Positions 1 to 6,652 are shown, counted from the first letter of the stretch. The stretch: DNA of 8,794 nt from Hyphomicrobiales bacterium (GCA_003164375.1 PLTE01000166.1:1-8794); one strand, 5' to 3'. Numbers and translations: made by a program. Notes: generated from the sequence alone by a model not told the origin.

Positions 1-647
1 GCGCCTTGATCGTTGGCGTGCACGATGTTGCCCGGATCGACCATCCGTACGCCCATCCGGCCGTCGGTGGTCGCCACGATGTCGGTGTAGTCGAGATTGG
101 TCTGCGCTGTCTCGATGGCTGCCGCGTCGGCGGCGATGGCGGCCTTGGCCTGATCGACCTTCGCTTGCTGCTGATCGACGTTCTGTTGGGTCTCGAAATT
201 CTTCAGCACCAGCGTCTGATAGCGAACGAGATCCTTCTGCGCTGAGATCAGCGCCGCCTCGTCCTGCGCTTTGCGTGCTTTGGCCTGATCAAGCGCGGCC
301 TGGTAGAGGCGCGGATCGATCTTGGCGAGCACGTCGCCTTTCTTGACGCGCTGACCTTCCTTGAAAAACACGTCCTGAAGCTTGCCATCGACTTGGGCGT
401 GAATGCCGACGGTGAAGAGGGCCTGTACCGTGCCAAGCCCCGTCAAATAAATTGGAATATCCTGCCGCGAGGCCGTGGCGATGCTCACCGGTACGGCCGC
501 GCGCGGCGCGCGGGCGGCATGTGCCGGGTTGGGGCCCTGCGACAAATACCAATAAAGCAATCCGCCGAATGCCAGAACCGCGCCGCATGCGACGCTCAGC
601 AGCACGCGACGGCTCTTCCAATCCGTATTGCTACGGGTCGTCCCCAC
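1..647 (-). CDS. RND efflux periplasmic adaptor (MdtA/HlyD-like), N-terminal part, cut by window edge
   Basis: The minus strand reads open from a GTG at 647 to the left edge (215 codons). The start is preceded by a GAGGGGG ribosome binding site 5 nt away; the frame is closed by a stop about 35 nt upstream, so little other start is possible. Residues 14-36 form one hydrophobic segment after WKSRR, an inner-membrane anchor or uncleaved signal. Residues 52-112 give the adaptor beta-barrel/lipoyl half (IPIYLTGLGTVQ, then VKKGDVLAKIDP), and 113-185 the Ala/Gln-rich coiled-coil hairpin; the second lipoyl half begins near LDYTDIVA. Members of this family link an inner-membrane RND pump to an outer-membrane channel in the periplasm. 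The pump gene would be expected beyond the left edge. Family assignment is firm; substrate is unknown. Confidence 0.9.
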   Translation of the reverse strand, partial: MGTTRSNTDWKSRRVLLSVACGAVLAFGGLLYWYLSQGPNPAHAARAPRAAVPVSIATASRQDIPIYLTGLGTVQALFTVGIHAQVDGKLQDVFFKEGQRVKKGDVLAKIDPRLYQAALDQAKARKAQDEAALISAQKDLVRYQTLVLKNFETQQNVDQQQAKVDQAKAAIAADAAAIETAQTNLDYTDIVATTDGRMGVRMVDPGNIVHANDQG

Positions 648-943
648 GGCATCCCCCTCGAATGCGATAAGCCGTCGCTCTTTAATTTACTCGCACCATA
701 CTTCTACTTCATACCCCGGCGAATACCTTTCTGGGAGATGAAAAGCCATTCATCTTGCCCACAACGGTATATTTTTCGGCGCCAAGAGCATAGCTTTTGC
801 GTAAACACGGCGTTAGGGCCGCCGTCTCGGGTCGGATGTCCGGGCCCAGCACCCGATCGGCAGGGCGCCAACCAAACGGGTTCATTGGCGTTGTCCGATT
901 TGCTAGGCTCACGGCAACGGACTTTGCCAGGAGGAAATCGATC
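648..943. other. Divergent intergenic region between efflux adaptor and M24 peptidase
   Basis: These 296 bp separate two divergently read genes and should hold both promoters. The half nearest the efflux gene (about 675-800) is clearly more A/T-rich than its surroundings, as expected for promoter DNA. It contains a perfect 7-bp inverted repeat (736-755). No hexamer pair on either strand is close enough to consensus to call. The open frames that cross this region do not have convincing ribosome binding sites. Confidence 0.5.
736..755. promoter_or_regulatory. Inverted repeat, possible operator
   Basis: AGATGAA (736-742) and TTCATCT (749-755) are perfect inverted arms around a 6-nt centre, in the A/T-rich part of a divergent intergenic region about 90 bp from the efflux adaptor start. 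A site of this size and position fits a dimeric repressor such as those that control efflux genes, but no regulator gene is in view and a 7-bp repeat can occur by chance. Confidence 0.3.
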
Positions 944-2128
944 ATGCTTGACGTCAGCAGACGACAACACACCGCTCCGTTCGACACCGATCGGCTCGAC
1001 CGGCTGATGGACGAAGCCGGGATCGATGTTCTCGTGGCGACCTCGAAGCACAATGTTCAATACCTGCTCGGCGGTCATCGTTGTTTCTTCTTTGAGTCGA
1101 TGGACGCGATGGGGCTGTCCCGCTATCTGCCGGTATTCGTCTACGCCAAGGGCGAGGCGGCAAAGGCCGGCTTTTTCGGCCACCGCATGGAAAATTTCGA
1201 GAACGAGGTGACCCCGTTCTGGGTGGCGGAACTCAACGTCAAAAGCTCCGGCTCCGTCGACGCGATGAAAAAGGCGGTCGACTATGTGCGGCAGCTTCGG
1301 CCGCAGGCAAAACGCATCGGCGCCGAACTCGCGTTTCTGCCGGCCGACGCCATGGCCGTCCTGCAAAAGGCGCTTCCCAACAGTGAAATCACCGATGCGC
1401 TGTTCGTGTTCGAACGCCTGCGCGCCATCAAAACCCCGGACGAGCTGCGCATGCTCCGCATTGCGTCGGATGCGGTGATCGACTCGATGCAGGCGGTTTT
1501 CAAAAATCACGGCGCCGGCGCCACCAAGAATGAATTGGTCGAAGCGCTGCGCCGCGAGGAAACTTCGCGGGGCCTCACTTTCGACTATTGCCTGATTACC
1601 GCCGGTTCGAGCTTGAACCGTGCGCCGTCAGACCAGCGCTGGGAGAAGGGCGAGGTCCTCTCGCTCGACTCCGGCGGCAATTATCACGGTTACATCGGCG
1701 ACGTGTGCCGCATGGGCGTCATCGGCGAACCGGATGCGGAGCTCGTCGATCTGTTGGCCGAAGTGGAGGCCATCGAGCAGGCCTCAATGAAGCCGATCCG
1801 GCCCGGCGCGCTGGGCAGGGAGATTTATGCCTCCGCCGGTGTGCCGCTGCAGAAGTCCAAATTGCACAATCACATCGAGTTTCTCGCCCACGGCATGGGC
1901 CTGGTCAGCCACGAGGCGCCGCGGCTGACCAATTCCGGCCCGGTTCCTTACGACGCCTATGATGCCGACCGGCCGCTCGAAACCGGCATGGTGATCTCGG
2001 TCGAAACCACGCTCAAGCATCCGCAGCGCGGCTTTATCAAGCTCGAAGACACCGTGGTGGTCACGCCGACCGGCTTCGAGGTCTATGGCGACCGCATCCG
2101 TGGCTGGAATCGCGCAGGCGCTGCCTAG
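944..2128 (+). CDS. M24-family metallopeptidase (Xaa-Pro dipeptidase/creatinase-like)
   Basis: The product is 394 residues, starting at the ATG at 944 behind an AGGAGG box (929-934, 9 nt spacing); a longer in-frame reading from 797 lacks such a site. Residues 1 to about 150 resemble the creatinase N-terminal domain; the rest is the pita-bread catalytic domain. All five metal ligands are visible: D242 (SLDSGG), D253 (YIGDVCRMG), H316 (AHGMGLVSHE), E354 (ISVETT) and E368 (KLEDTVVVT); the accessory His of the SHE motif (H323) is also present. Such enzymes cleave Xaa-Pro peptides or related amide bonds with two metal ions, usually in the cytoplasm; no signal peptide is seen. The gene stands alone on the plus strand and ends 15 bp from the convergent gene at 2144. 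Exact substrate cannot be told; other M24 amidohydrolases are possible. Confidence 0.92.
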   Translation: MLDVSRRQHTAPFDTDRLDRLMDEAGIDVLVATSKHNVQYLLGGHRCFFFESMDAMGLSRYLPVFVYAKGEAAKAGFFGHRMENFENEVTPFWVAELNVKSSGSVDAMKKAVDYVRQLRPQAKRIGAELAFLPADAMAVLQKALPNSEITDALFVFERLRAIKTPDELRMLRIASDAVIDSMQAVFKNHGAGATKNELVEALRREETSRGLTFDYCLITAGSSLNRAPSDQRWEKGEVLSLDSGGNYHGYIGDVCRMGVIGEPDAELVDLLAEVEAIEQASMKPIRPGALGREIYASAGVPLQKSKLHNHIEFLAHGMGLVSHEAPRLTNSGPVPYDAYDADRPLETGMVISVETTLKHPQRGFIKLEDTVVVTPTGFEVYGDRIRGWNRAGAA

Positions 2129-2143
2129 AGCCGTCCCATTGAA

Positions 2144-2371
2144 TCAGAATGTCGGGTCGGGCTCGCTGCCGATAATACGGCTTTGCGCCCGATCAAACTC
2201 GCGGCGCAGCCTGCGGATATAGCCGAAGCAAGCGACGCCGGTGAATGCCCAGGATATGCCGGCAAACAGGAAAACTGCCGCATCGGTATCGGGTAAGGCC
2301 GTGACGATCAGCCCGCAGGTGACAGCCCACCCGAGCAGCACCAGAACGGCACGCGGCACGATATAAGCCAT
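2144..2371 (-). CDS. Small two-TM membrane protein, unknown function
   Basis: The 75-residue product starts at the ATG at 2371, chosen because a GAGGAG box (2378-2383) lies 6 nt before it; a start 27 nt further upstream would place that box inside the gene. Two hydrophobic stretches are visible, about residues 5-26 and 31-52, joined by a short turn (PDTD), followed by a strongly basic cytoplasmic-type tail starting RRLRREFDR and an acidic end. I do not recognise a family. It lies 117 bp downstream of the CHAT gene on the same strand, with an 18-bp hairpin just before its ribosome binding site, so it could be read through from the operon or separately. A role as membrane partner or target of the CHAT protease is only conjecture. 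Confidence 0.7.
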   Translation of the reverse strand: MAYIVPRAVLVLLGWAVTCGLIVTALPDTDAAVFLFAGISWAFTGVACFGYIRRLRREFDRAQSRIIGSEPDPTF

Positions 2372-2382
2372 CGACCACTCCT

Positions 2383-2400
2383 CGTTGCGAGTGCGCAACG
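2383..2400. repeat. Perfect 7-bp inverted repeat before the small membrane protein
   Basis: CGTTGCG (2383-2389) and CGCAACG (2394-2400) flank a 4-nt loop. The hairpin lies between the CHAT stop and the small gene, and its inner edge touches the GAGGAG ribosome binding site (2378-2383) on the minus strand. No T-run follows, so it is not a typical intrinsic terminator; it could be an operator or an RNA hairpin that affects translation. Confidence 0.45.
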
Positions 2401-2488
2401 GCAGTGTGGGTGAGCGTGGTTAACGAGCGGTAAATCGCGATACCGGGCTGACGCGACCGCCCAACGGCCTGCTTTTCCAGATCGACCG

Positions 2489-4681
2489 CTAAATCGATCG
2501 ACACGCGGCGGGATCGCCGTAGAAGCAATAAGCCGCGTAAGTATCCTCCGCGTGGCCGGGTATATAGGCCTTGCGTCGCAGATCGCGGACGATTTCCGCG
2601 AACGGCGTATTTGGCTCGTCTTTGACCCGTTTATAGAAATCCTGGGCGATCGTGTGGGCAATCTCGTCCTTGACGCTCCATAGCGGTGCGATCACCGCGC
2701 TGGCGCCGAGCTCGACGAATGATTTGGCGAAGCCGCCGACGCCCACCAGCGCCGGCGTGGTGCGGCCGACCTCGCAGGCGTTGAGGAATACGAATGGATG
2801 CTTTTCTTCAAAAATCTTGTCGACGCCGTCCATGCCCAGGATCTGATTCGAGTTGAGCGTTTGAGCGTTCTCAAGCCGGATGATCTGCACGAAATCCTCG
2901 GTTTCGTCCTCGCCGTGACAAACGAAGTGCACGATCGTTCTGCCTTGGCCGCCTAGCTTCCGCTCGATGGCGTTGAAATCCGCCGGCGTGATCATCTCGC
3001 CGGGAAAGCTTTCGGTCACGAGCTTGGCTTCGTCGAGCGCGAAAGCGAGCGGCGGAACATAGGCCGGCGCCACCACGAAACTGTCCACCAGCGGGATGTG
3101 TTGGTCCGGCGAAGTGCCGTCTGTAATCGGCCATCGTCCGATTGAGAACTCGGTGCCGAGCGCTTGCTCGCGCTGCTCCCGCCGGCCATTTTTCCTGCGG
3201 TTGGGCACCATCAACTCCCAGGGTATGAATGGCTCCTCGGTGACCAACGCGATGTTCTTGATCTCGAGTGTGGCGTCGATCAGGTCCCAAAACGCCTGCT
3301 GAAAGATCTTGGGCGAGGCGTCGAACAGCTGGCGGCCGGCGCCGCGCAATTCCGCGAGCAGCATGGCGGGAGTGATCGTGTCGGCGGTGAATCTGTTCAT
3401 CAATCCGACGACAATCTTCTGAGCTGTGTCCGGGAGATTCCACGGCTCGGGTTCCCCTTTATGATATTTTTTAAGCAACGGGCTTCGCACCGTGCAGAAG
3501 AACTGGCGGCCGTCATTCGCCACCGCCCTTGTGATCAGCACGGTAAGGTCGGCCGCCACGCCTTCCCGCACATCGACGCGTTCCGTGGCGGCCGCGAGCG
3601 CCGTCGTTGCGACACCGGCGATGGTCACCGTGCGGCTGACCTTGCCGCTGGGCCGGCCCTTGTAGGAGAAGGTCGCAATCAGGCTCGGCGGCACTTCGGT
3701 CGGCAATTCGTTCGCGGGGACGACGGTTACGCTGAACGGCCGCTTGGCTTCCGATTTTTCTTCGTCGGTGATGGTCATGGTCGTCGTCGTCGAGCCGTTG
3801 ACGACGAAATGGTCGCTGACGATGAGTTGGATCTCCACTTTCGCCCCGGCCGGGACGACGACAGCAGTCGCGGCTTCGCCGGCCCGCGCCGCCTTCTGGT
3901 CGACATAGATCGAGACGTCGAACGTGTCGCCTGGCTGCAGCTTTTTGGTCGGTACGTTCATGTGGGGCGTGCGCTGTATCGGCGGAGCTGTGGGAGCGGC
4001 GGCTAAAGCGGTGGCGGCCGCGCCACCGGGTGCCGCTGCCTTCGGCTTTTGGATCGACTTTGGTGGCTGGGGCGCAGGCCCTGGAGGAGCGACGGAGCGC
4101 CCGCGGCGCCGCTGCGCCGGTGGCGGCGTTGCAGGTTCGCCGGGCAGAGCGGAAAGCTTTCGGAAGTCAAAACGAAATGGCGGTCGGATACCCTGCGGTT
4201 CTCGTCGTGGGCCCGGCGACGAAGGGGGCGCAGAAGTTGGCGGCGGAGGCGGCACAAAACCGGCCGGCTGGGGGGCCGGCGCGGGCTTCGGGGCAGGTGC
4301 CCGCGCTACACGACGACGGGTGGCCGGGGCTTTGCTTGTCGGACGGGCCATCGTGCCACGCCCCCACGTGATTCCTCGTCCGCGGCCTCCGCCTGCTTTC
4401 TTTTTATGGGCCACACGTAGTCGAGGCCGTGGCGCCAGCCATTTGCTCAAGGCCCTGCGGAGAGCCAGCAGAATGCGCCGCTTTTTTGCCGAAACGCGCT
4501 CTTTCAGCATGCGATCGATTTTTTGCCTTATCAGTTTGAGATCGGCACGCGCTGTGGCGCTGAGCGTCTGACGGCCAGTCGGTCCCGACCGCAGTGCGAC
4601 GCCGGCGCCGGCAAGGTCGCCCCGGCCGATGAGGCGCACCGCTTTGCGGGCTGCTTGCTGCGCGCTGAGTTTGGCCGCCAT
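2489..4681 (-). CDS. CHAT-domain caspase-like cysteine protease with basic N-terminus and proline-rich linker
   Basis: The product is 730 residues. The start at 4681 is supported by a GGGAGG box (4688-4693) that overlaps the stop of the preceding gene; a 14-residue longer reading would overlap that gene. Order of parts: 1-90 helical, very basic; about 112-238 Pro/Ala/Arg-rich and probably disordered; about 240-355 beta-strand-rich, with an LQPGDTFDVSIYVDQ motif; about 365-500 pre-CHAT region ending in the family motif IPWELM (486-491); 530-730 CHAT. The catalytic dyad is intact: H589 in HFVCHGEDE and C636 in LNACEVG, followed by the family-typical run FAKSFVELGASAVIAPLW. CHAT proteins are clan CD proteases (caspase/separase relatives), used in bacterial conflict systems, including type III-E CRISPR and gasdermin activation. 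No signal peptide, so cytoplasmic. Target unknown. Confidence 0.93.
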   Translation of the reverse strand: MAAKLSAQQAARKAVRLIGRGDLAGAGVALRSGPTGRQTLSATARADLKLIRQKIDRMLKERVSAKKRRILLALRRALSKWLAPRPRLRVAHKKKAGGGRGRGITWGRGTMARPTSKAPATRRRVARAPAPKPAPAPQPAGFVPPPPPTSAPPSSPGPRREPQGIRPPFRFDFRKLSALPGEPATPPPAQRRRGRSVAPPGPAPQPPKSIQKPKAAAPGGAAATALAAAPTAPPIQRTPHMNVPTKKLQPGDTFDVSIYVDQKAARAGEAATAVVVPAGAKVEIQLIVSDHFVVNGSTTTTMTITDEEKSEAKRPFSVTVVPANELPTEVPPSLIATFSYKGRPSGKVSRTVTIAGVATTALAAATERVDVREGVAADLTVLITRAVANDGRQFFCTVRSPLLKKYHKGEPEPWNLPDTAQKIVVGLMNRFTADTITPAMLLAELRGAGRQLFDASPKIFQQAFWDLIDATLEIKNIALVTEEPFIPWELMVPNRRKNGRREQREQALGTEFSIGRWPITDGTSPDQHIPLVDSFVVAPAYVPPLAFALDEAKLVTESFPGEMITPADFNAIERKLGGQGRTIVHFVCHGEDETEDFVQIIRLENAQTLNSNQILGMDGVDKIFEEKHPFVFLNACEVGRTTPALVGVGGFAKSFVELGASAVIAPLWSVKDEIAHTIAQDFYKRVKDEPNTPFAEIVRDLRRKAYIPGHAEDTYAAYCFYGDPAACRSI

Positions 4682-4687
4682 CGCTTG

Positions 4688-4693
4688 CCTCCC
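4688..4693 (-). promoter_or_regulatory. Ribosome binding site of CHAT gene, overlapping upstream stop codon
   Basis: On the minus strand GGGAGG begins at the last base of the phosphoesterase TAG codon and lies 6 nt before the CHAT ATG. The 11-nt intergenic gap and this overlap indicate translational coupling, so the two proteins are probably made in related amounts. Confidence 0.75.
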
Positions 4694-6123
4694 TAAACGA
4701 TCGTCTCGGTCTTGACCGTGCAACCTGTCTCGTCGACGTAGCTCACGTTGATCTTTTCATCTTCGAAGTCGAGGATGGCGAAGCCAAACATCGCCCACAA
4801 TTCCACGCCACGCTCGATGGAGCGGCGATCTTCGAACACCGCCGGTGGAATATACGGGCCGTCGGGAGCATGCGTCATGTAGACGGGAACGCCGCCATGT
4901 CCGACCAGGCGGGCATATTTCACGTTGACCGTCGGACCGTAGATGATGAAGCGGTGCTCGTGACCCCAGAACCAGGCGTCGATCTGTTGATCGCCAAGGA
5001 CGGGGGCTAGTTTCTGACCGAGGACCTTTCCGACATCGGGACCATCCTCATAGGCGCTGAACAATTGATGGTGGGTGAGGAAAATTGTTTTCTGCTTGTT
5101 CTTGTCGAGCACTTGCTTGACCCAACTGCCCTGCGGGTCTTTCAAGCCGTTATCGTCCCAGGACGTATCGAGACCAAGCAACTGCCATTTTTTGTTGTGG
5201 AGCCGGAAAAAGCTCGAGCGGTTTTGTTTGCCAAAGCGCGCGTCTTTCAGCAAGAAGCCGAAATAGGCGTGGCCGCCCGAATACATGTCGTGGTTGCCAT
5301 TGAGGCACCACGACCCGATTTTCGCGGCTTCCTCCGGCTTGACCGGCCAGTAGGGTAGAAAGCGGTCTTCATACTCGAACTGCCAGCCGGAATAATAGAC
5401 GTCGCCCAAATGAATGACCTGGACGTCGCGGTTTTCGCGCACACCCTGCTCGACGGCCTTGCGCATCTCAGTGCCGACGCGCTGAGCGCGCGGGATTCCG
5501 CTTCCCCAATCACCCACTAGAATGACGCGCGCCCGGTCGCTGATCTGCACCGGCTCCGGTGGAGTGGGATTGAATGCGTGGCGCCTGCGCAGCGAGCGCA
5601 CACCCATTGCGACAAGCGAACTCACCCAGCCCGGATCGGTGATGGAGAACTGGTCGAGCAGCCGACGTTTCGAGACGCGTCCCGGCAAGCGCCGATCGGT
5701 GATAACGGGCAAACTGTCCCCGCCGCGCCGCCTAGCGTCCGGAATTTCTTCTTGGACGACTTTATCCTTGCTGTCGGCCTCCCGGAAATAGAACTCCAAT
5801 GCGCTTTGCGTGATGCTAACGATCGGATCGCGACTTAAGAACGCGGAGTCGTCGAGAGGCGGCGCCGACGCTCTTCCCCTGCGGCTCGGCGGCGGCGCGA
5901 AGCCTGGCTGGCCGGATGATTTAGCTTTTTCTTGCTGCAGCACGACTGCGATATGATCATGCGCCGCTTCATAGTCGGCTTTATCCAGATCGGATGCGTC
6001 GCCGCGGCCGCCGTCTCGGCTCTGATTGACGTCGGAAAGCAGTTGCTTTTCGATGCCTTCCAGTTGCTGGATCATGAATTCGCGATTGAGTATTTGCGCG
6101 ACCATCGATCCTTGCTCGGCCAT
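4693..6123 (-). CDS. Metallophosphoesterase, calcineurin-like/purple-acid-phosphatase-like, with N-terminal extension
   Basis: The product is 476 residues. The ATG at 6123 is chosen because a GGGAGGGG box (6128-6135) lies just before it. Residues 197 to about 425 are the phosphoesterase: D205 in GDWGSG, D241 and Y244 in GDVYYSG, GNHD (276-279), H351/H352 in FLTHHQ, and GHEH (387-390). The GDxxY, GNHD and GHxH set matches the purple acid phosphatase pattern, in which the Tyr binds a ferric ion. Residues 1-66 look helical (QQLEGIEKQLLSD), 68-95 are Pro/Ser/Arg-rich, and 98-190 are unassigned. No signal peptide is seen, unusual for secreted purple acid phosphatases, so a cytoplasmic role is likely. 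It is the first gene of an operon with the CHAT protease. Substrate is unknown: a nucleotide, phosphoprotein or nucleic acid are all possible. Confidence 0.9.
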   Translation of the reverse strand: MAEQGSMVAQILNREFMIQQLEGIEKQLLSDVNQSRDGGRGDASDLDKADYEAAHDHIAVVLQQEKAKSSGQPGFAPPPSRRGRASAPPLDDSAFLSRDPIVSITQSALEFYFREADSKDKVVQEEIPDARRRGGDSLPVITDRRLPGRVSKRRLLDQFSITDPGWVSSLVAMGVRSLRRRHAFNPTPPEPVQISDRARVILVGDWGSGIPRAQRVGTEMRKAVEQGVRENRDVQVIHLGDVYYSGWQFEYEDRFLPYWPVKPEEAAKIGSWCLNGNHDMYSGGHAYFGFLLKDARFGKQNRSSFFRLHNKKWQLLGLDTSWDDNGLKDPQGSWVKQVLDKNKQKTIFLTHHQLFSAYEDGPDVGKVLGQKLAPVLGDQQIDAWFWGHEHRFIIYGPTVNVKYARLVGHGGVPVYMTHAPDGPYIPPAVFEDRRSIERGVELWAMFGFAILDFEDEKINVSYVDETGCTVKTETIV

Positions 6124-6127
6124 GGAT

Positions 6128-6135
6128 CCCCTCCC
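6128..6135 (-). promoter_or_regulatory. Ribosome binding site fixing the phosphoesterase start
   Basis: GGGAGGGG on the minus strand lies 4 nt before the ATG at 6123. An alternative in-frame start 30 nt upstream would put this box inside the gene and has no comparable site of its own. Confidence 0.65.
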
Positions 6136-6250
6136 AGAAATCAGACGCCTCACTAGAGCAGCCCAACGAACGGCGGCTTCTCTACTTTAAGATGAAGTTA
6201 TGGGCATTACCACAGCAAGCTGGGGCGGCTAAGCTTGCGCCGCGCACGCG

Positions 6251-6277
6251 AAAACGCTCGCGCCGTCCGGCGGCGAG
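6251..6277 (-). terminator. Weak terminator-like hairpin after tRNA-Asn
   Basis: On the minus strand, CGCCG (6275-6271) can pair with CGGCG (6265-6261) around a 5-nt loop, with two more pairs possible across a 2-nt bulge, and TTTT follows a few bases later (6254-6251). It starts about 30 nt past the tRNA-Asn 3' end, a sensible place to end the tRNA transcript before the phosphoesterase gene. The stem is short and imperfect. Confidence 0.3.
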
Positions 6278-6305
6278 TTCAATTCTCGATCTATCCAGCG
6301 AAAAG

Positions 6306-6380
6306 TGGCTCCCCGGGCCGGATTCGAACCAGCGACCAACCGGTTAACAGCCGGTTGCTCTACCACTGAGCTACCGGGGA
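6306..6380 (-). tRNA. tRNA-Asn (anticodon GTT)
   Basis: The minus strand folds as a complete cloverleaf: acceptor arms TCCCCGG and CCGGGGA pair over 7 bp; D arm GCTC-loop-GAGC; anticodon arm ACCGG, loop CTGTTAA, CCGGT; T arm GCTGG-TTCGAAT-CCGGC. The anticodon is GTT, reading asparagine codons. The discriminator is G and the CCA end is encoded (6308-6306). Length is 72 nt without CCA. The metallophosphoesterase gene starts about 180 bp beyond its 3' end. Confidence 0.97.
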
Positions 6381-6401
6381 AAAGCCTGCTCATGATCAGC
6401 G

Positions 6402-6430
6402 CGTATAACAAAGCTGGTCCGGCATTGAAA
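6402..6430 (-). promoter_or_regulatory. Candidate promoter for tRNA-Asn
   Basis: On the minus strand TTTCAA (6430-6425) and TATACG (6407-6402) are separated by 17 nt. The -10 box lies about 20 nt before the mature tRNA 5' end, which would leave a short leader for RNase P. Both boxes are only partial matches to consensus. Confidence 0.3.
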
Positions 6431-6515
6431 GCGCGAAGCGTCGGAAATCGGGTAGTCCGGCTATCGCGGTGAATTGGCAGGCTTGCCGAGCGGTAGCTTG
6501 CGCCGGGAAAATGGC

Positions 6516-6536
6516 CGCCTTCGCGACGCTAAGGCG
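6516..6536. repeat. Small GC-rich hairpin beside the larger palindrome
   Basis: CGCCTT (6516-6521) and AAGGCG (6531-6536) are perfect arms around a 9-nt loop that includes CGCGACG. It lies 2 bp from the larger palindrome at 6539-6571 and shares the CCTTCGCGA-type core with it, so the two may be units of one repeated element. Confidence 0.5.
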
Positions 6537-6538
6537 CT

Positions 6539-6571
6539 CCAGCCTTCTCTCGCTTCGCGAGCGAAGGCTGG
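6539..6571. repeat. 33-bp palindrome directly abutting tRNA-Cys 3' end
   Basis: Arms of 15 bp (6539-6553 and 6557-6571) match at 14 positions around a TTC centre. On the minus strand the first arm begins with the CCA of tRNA-Cys itself, so the stem would start within the primary transcript at the mature tRNA end. No T-run follows, so it is not a standard intrinsic terminator. Its composition (GCCTTCGCTCGC-type) resembles dispersed extragenic palindromes of GC-rich bacteria; only a genome search could confirm that. Confidence 0.65.
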
Positions 6572-6642
6572 AGGCCACGCCCGGAATTGAACCGGGGTAA
6601 ACGGTTTTGCAGACCGCTGCGTAACCACTCCGCCACGTGGCC
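6569..6642 (-). tRNA. tRNA-Cys (anticodon GCA)
   Basis: Minus-strand cloverleaf with acceptor arms GGCCACG and CGTGGCC (7 bp), anticodon arm GCGGT, loop CTGCAAA, ACCGT (first pair G-U), and T arm CCCGG-TTCAATT-CCGGG. The anticodon GCA reads cysteine codons. The discriminator is T and CCA is encoded (6571-6569), 71 nt without it. It lies 188 bp upstream of tRNA-Asn on the same strand, with two hairpins between them. Confidence 0.96.
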
Positions 6643-6652
6643 TTCCGGCGCA

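Noticed and set aside
870..912. Promoter TTCATT-17-TAGGCT before the M24 gene
   Set aside because: Spacing is right but both boxes are poor matches, so it was not listed.
797..943. Longer N-terminus for the M24 peptidase
   Set aside because: The strong AGGAGG box sits before the ATG at 944, and the added residues do not resemble the creatinase N-terminal domain.
3164..4571. Long plus-strand open frames (280 and 215 codons) opposite the CHAT gene
   Set aside because: They are antisense to a gene with clear catalytic motifs, are rich in Arg/Gly/Ala as expected from GC-rich antisense DNA, and show no domain or good RBS.
2489..6123. Type III-E CRISPR or gasdermin-type partner for the CHAT protease
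   Set aside because: No CRISPR repeats, Cas gene or gasdermin-like protein is seen; the CHAT protein also lacks TPR repeats.
2129..6305. Direct repeat of the tRNA-Asn 3' end (att site)
   Set aside because: I looked on both strands for the GTTCGAATCCGGC-type end and found no second copy in the window.
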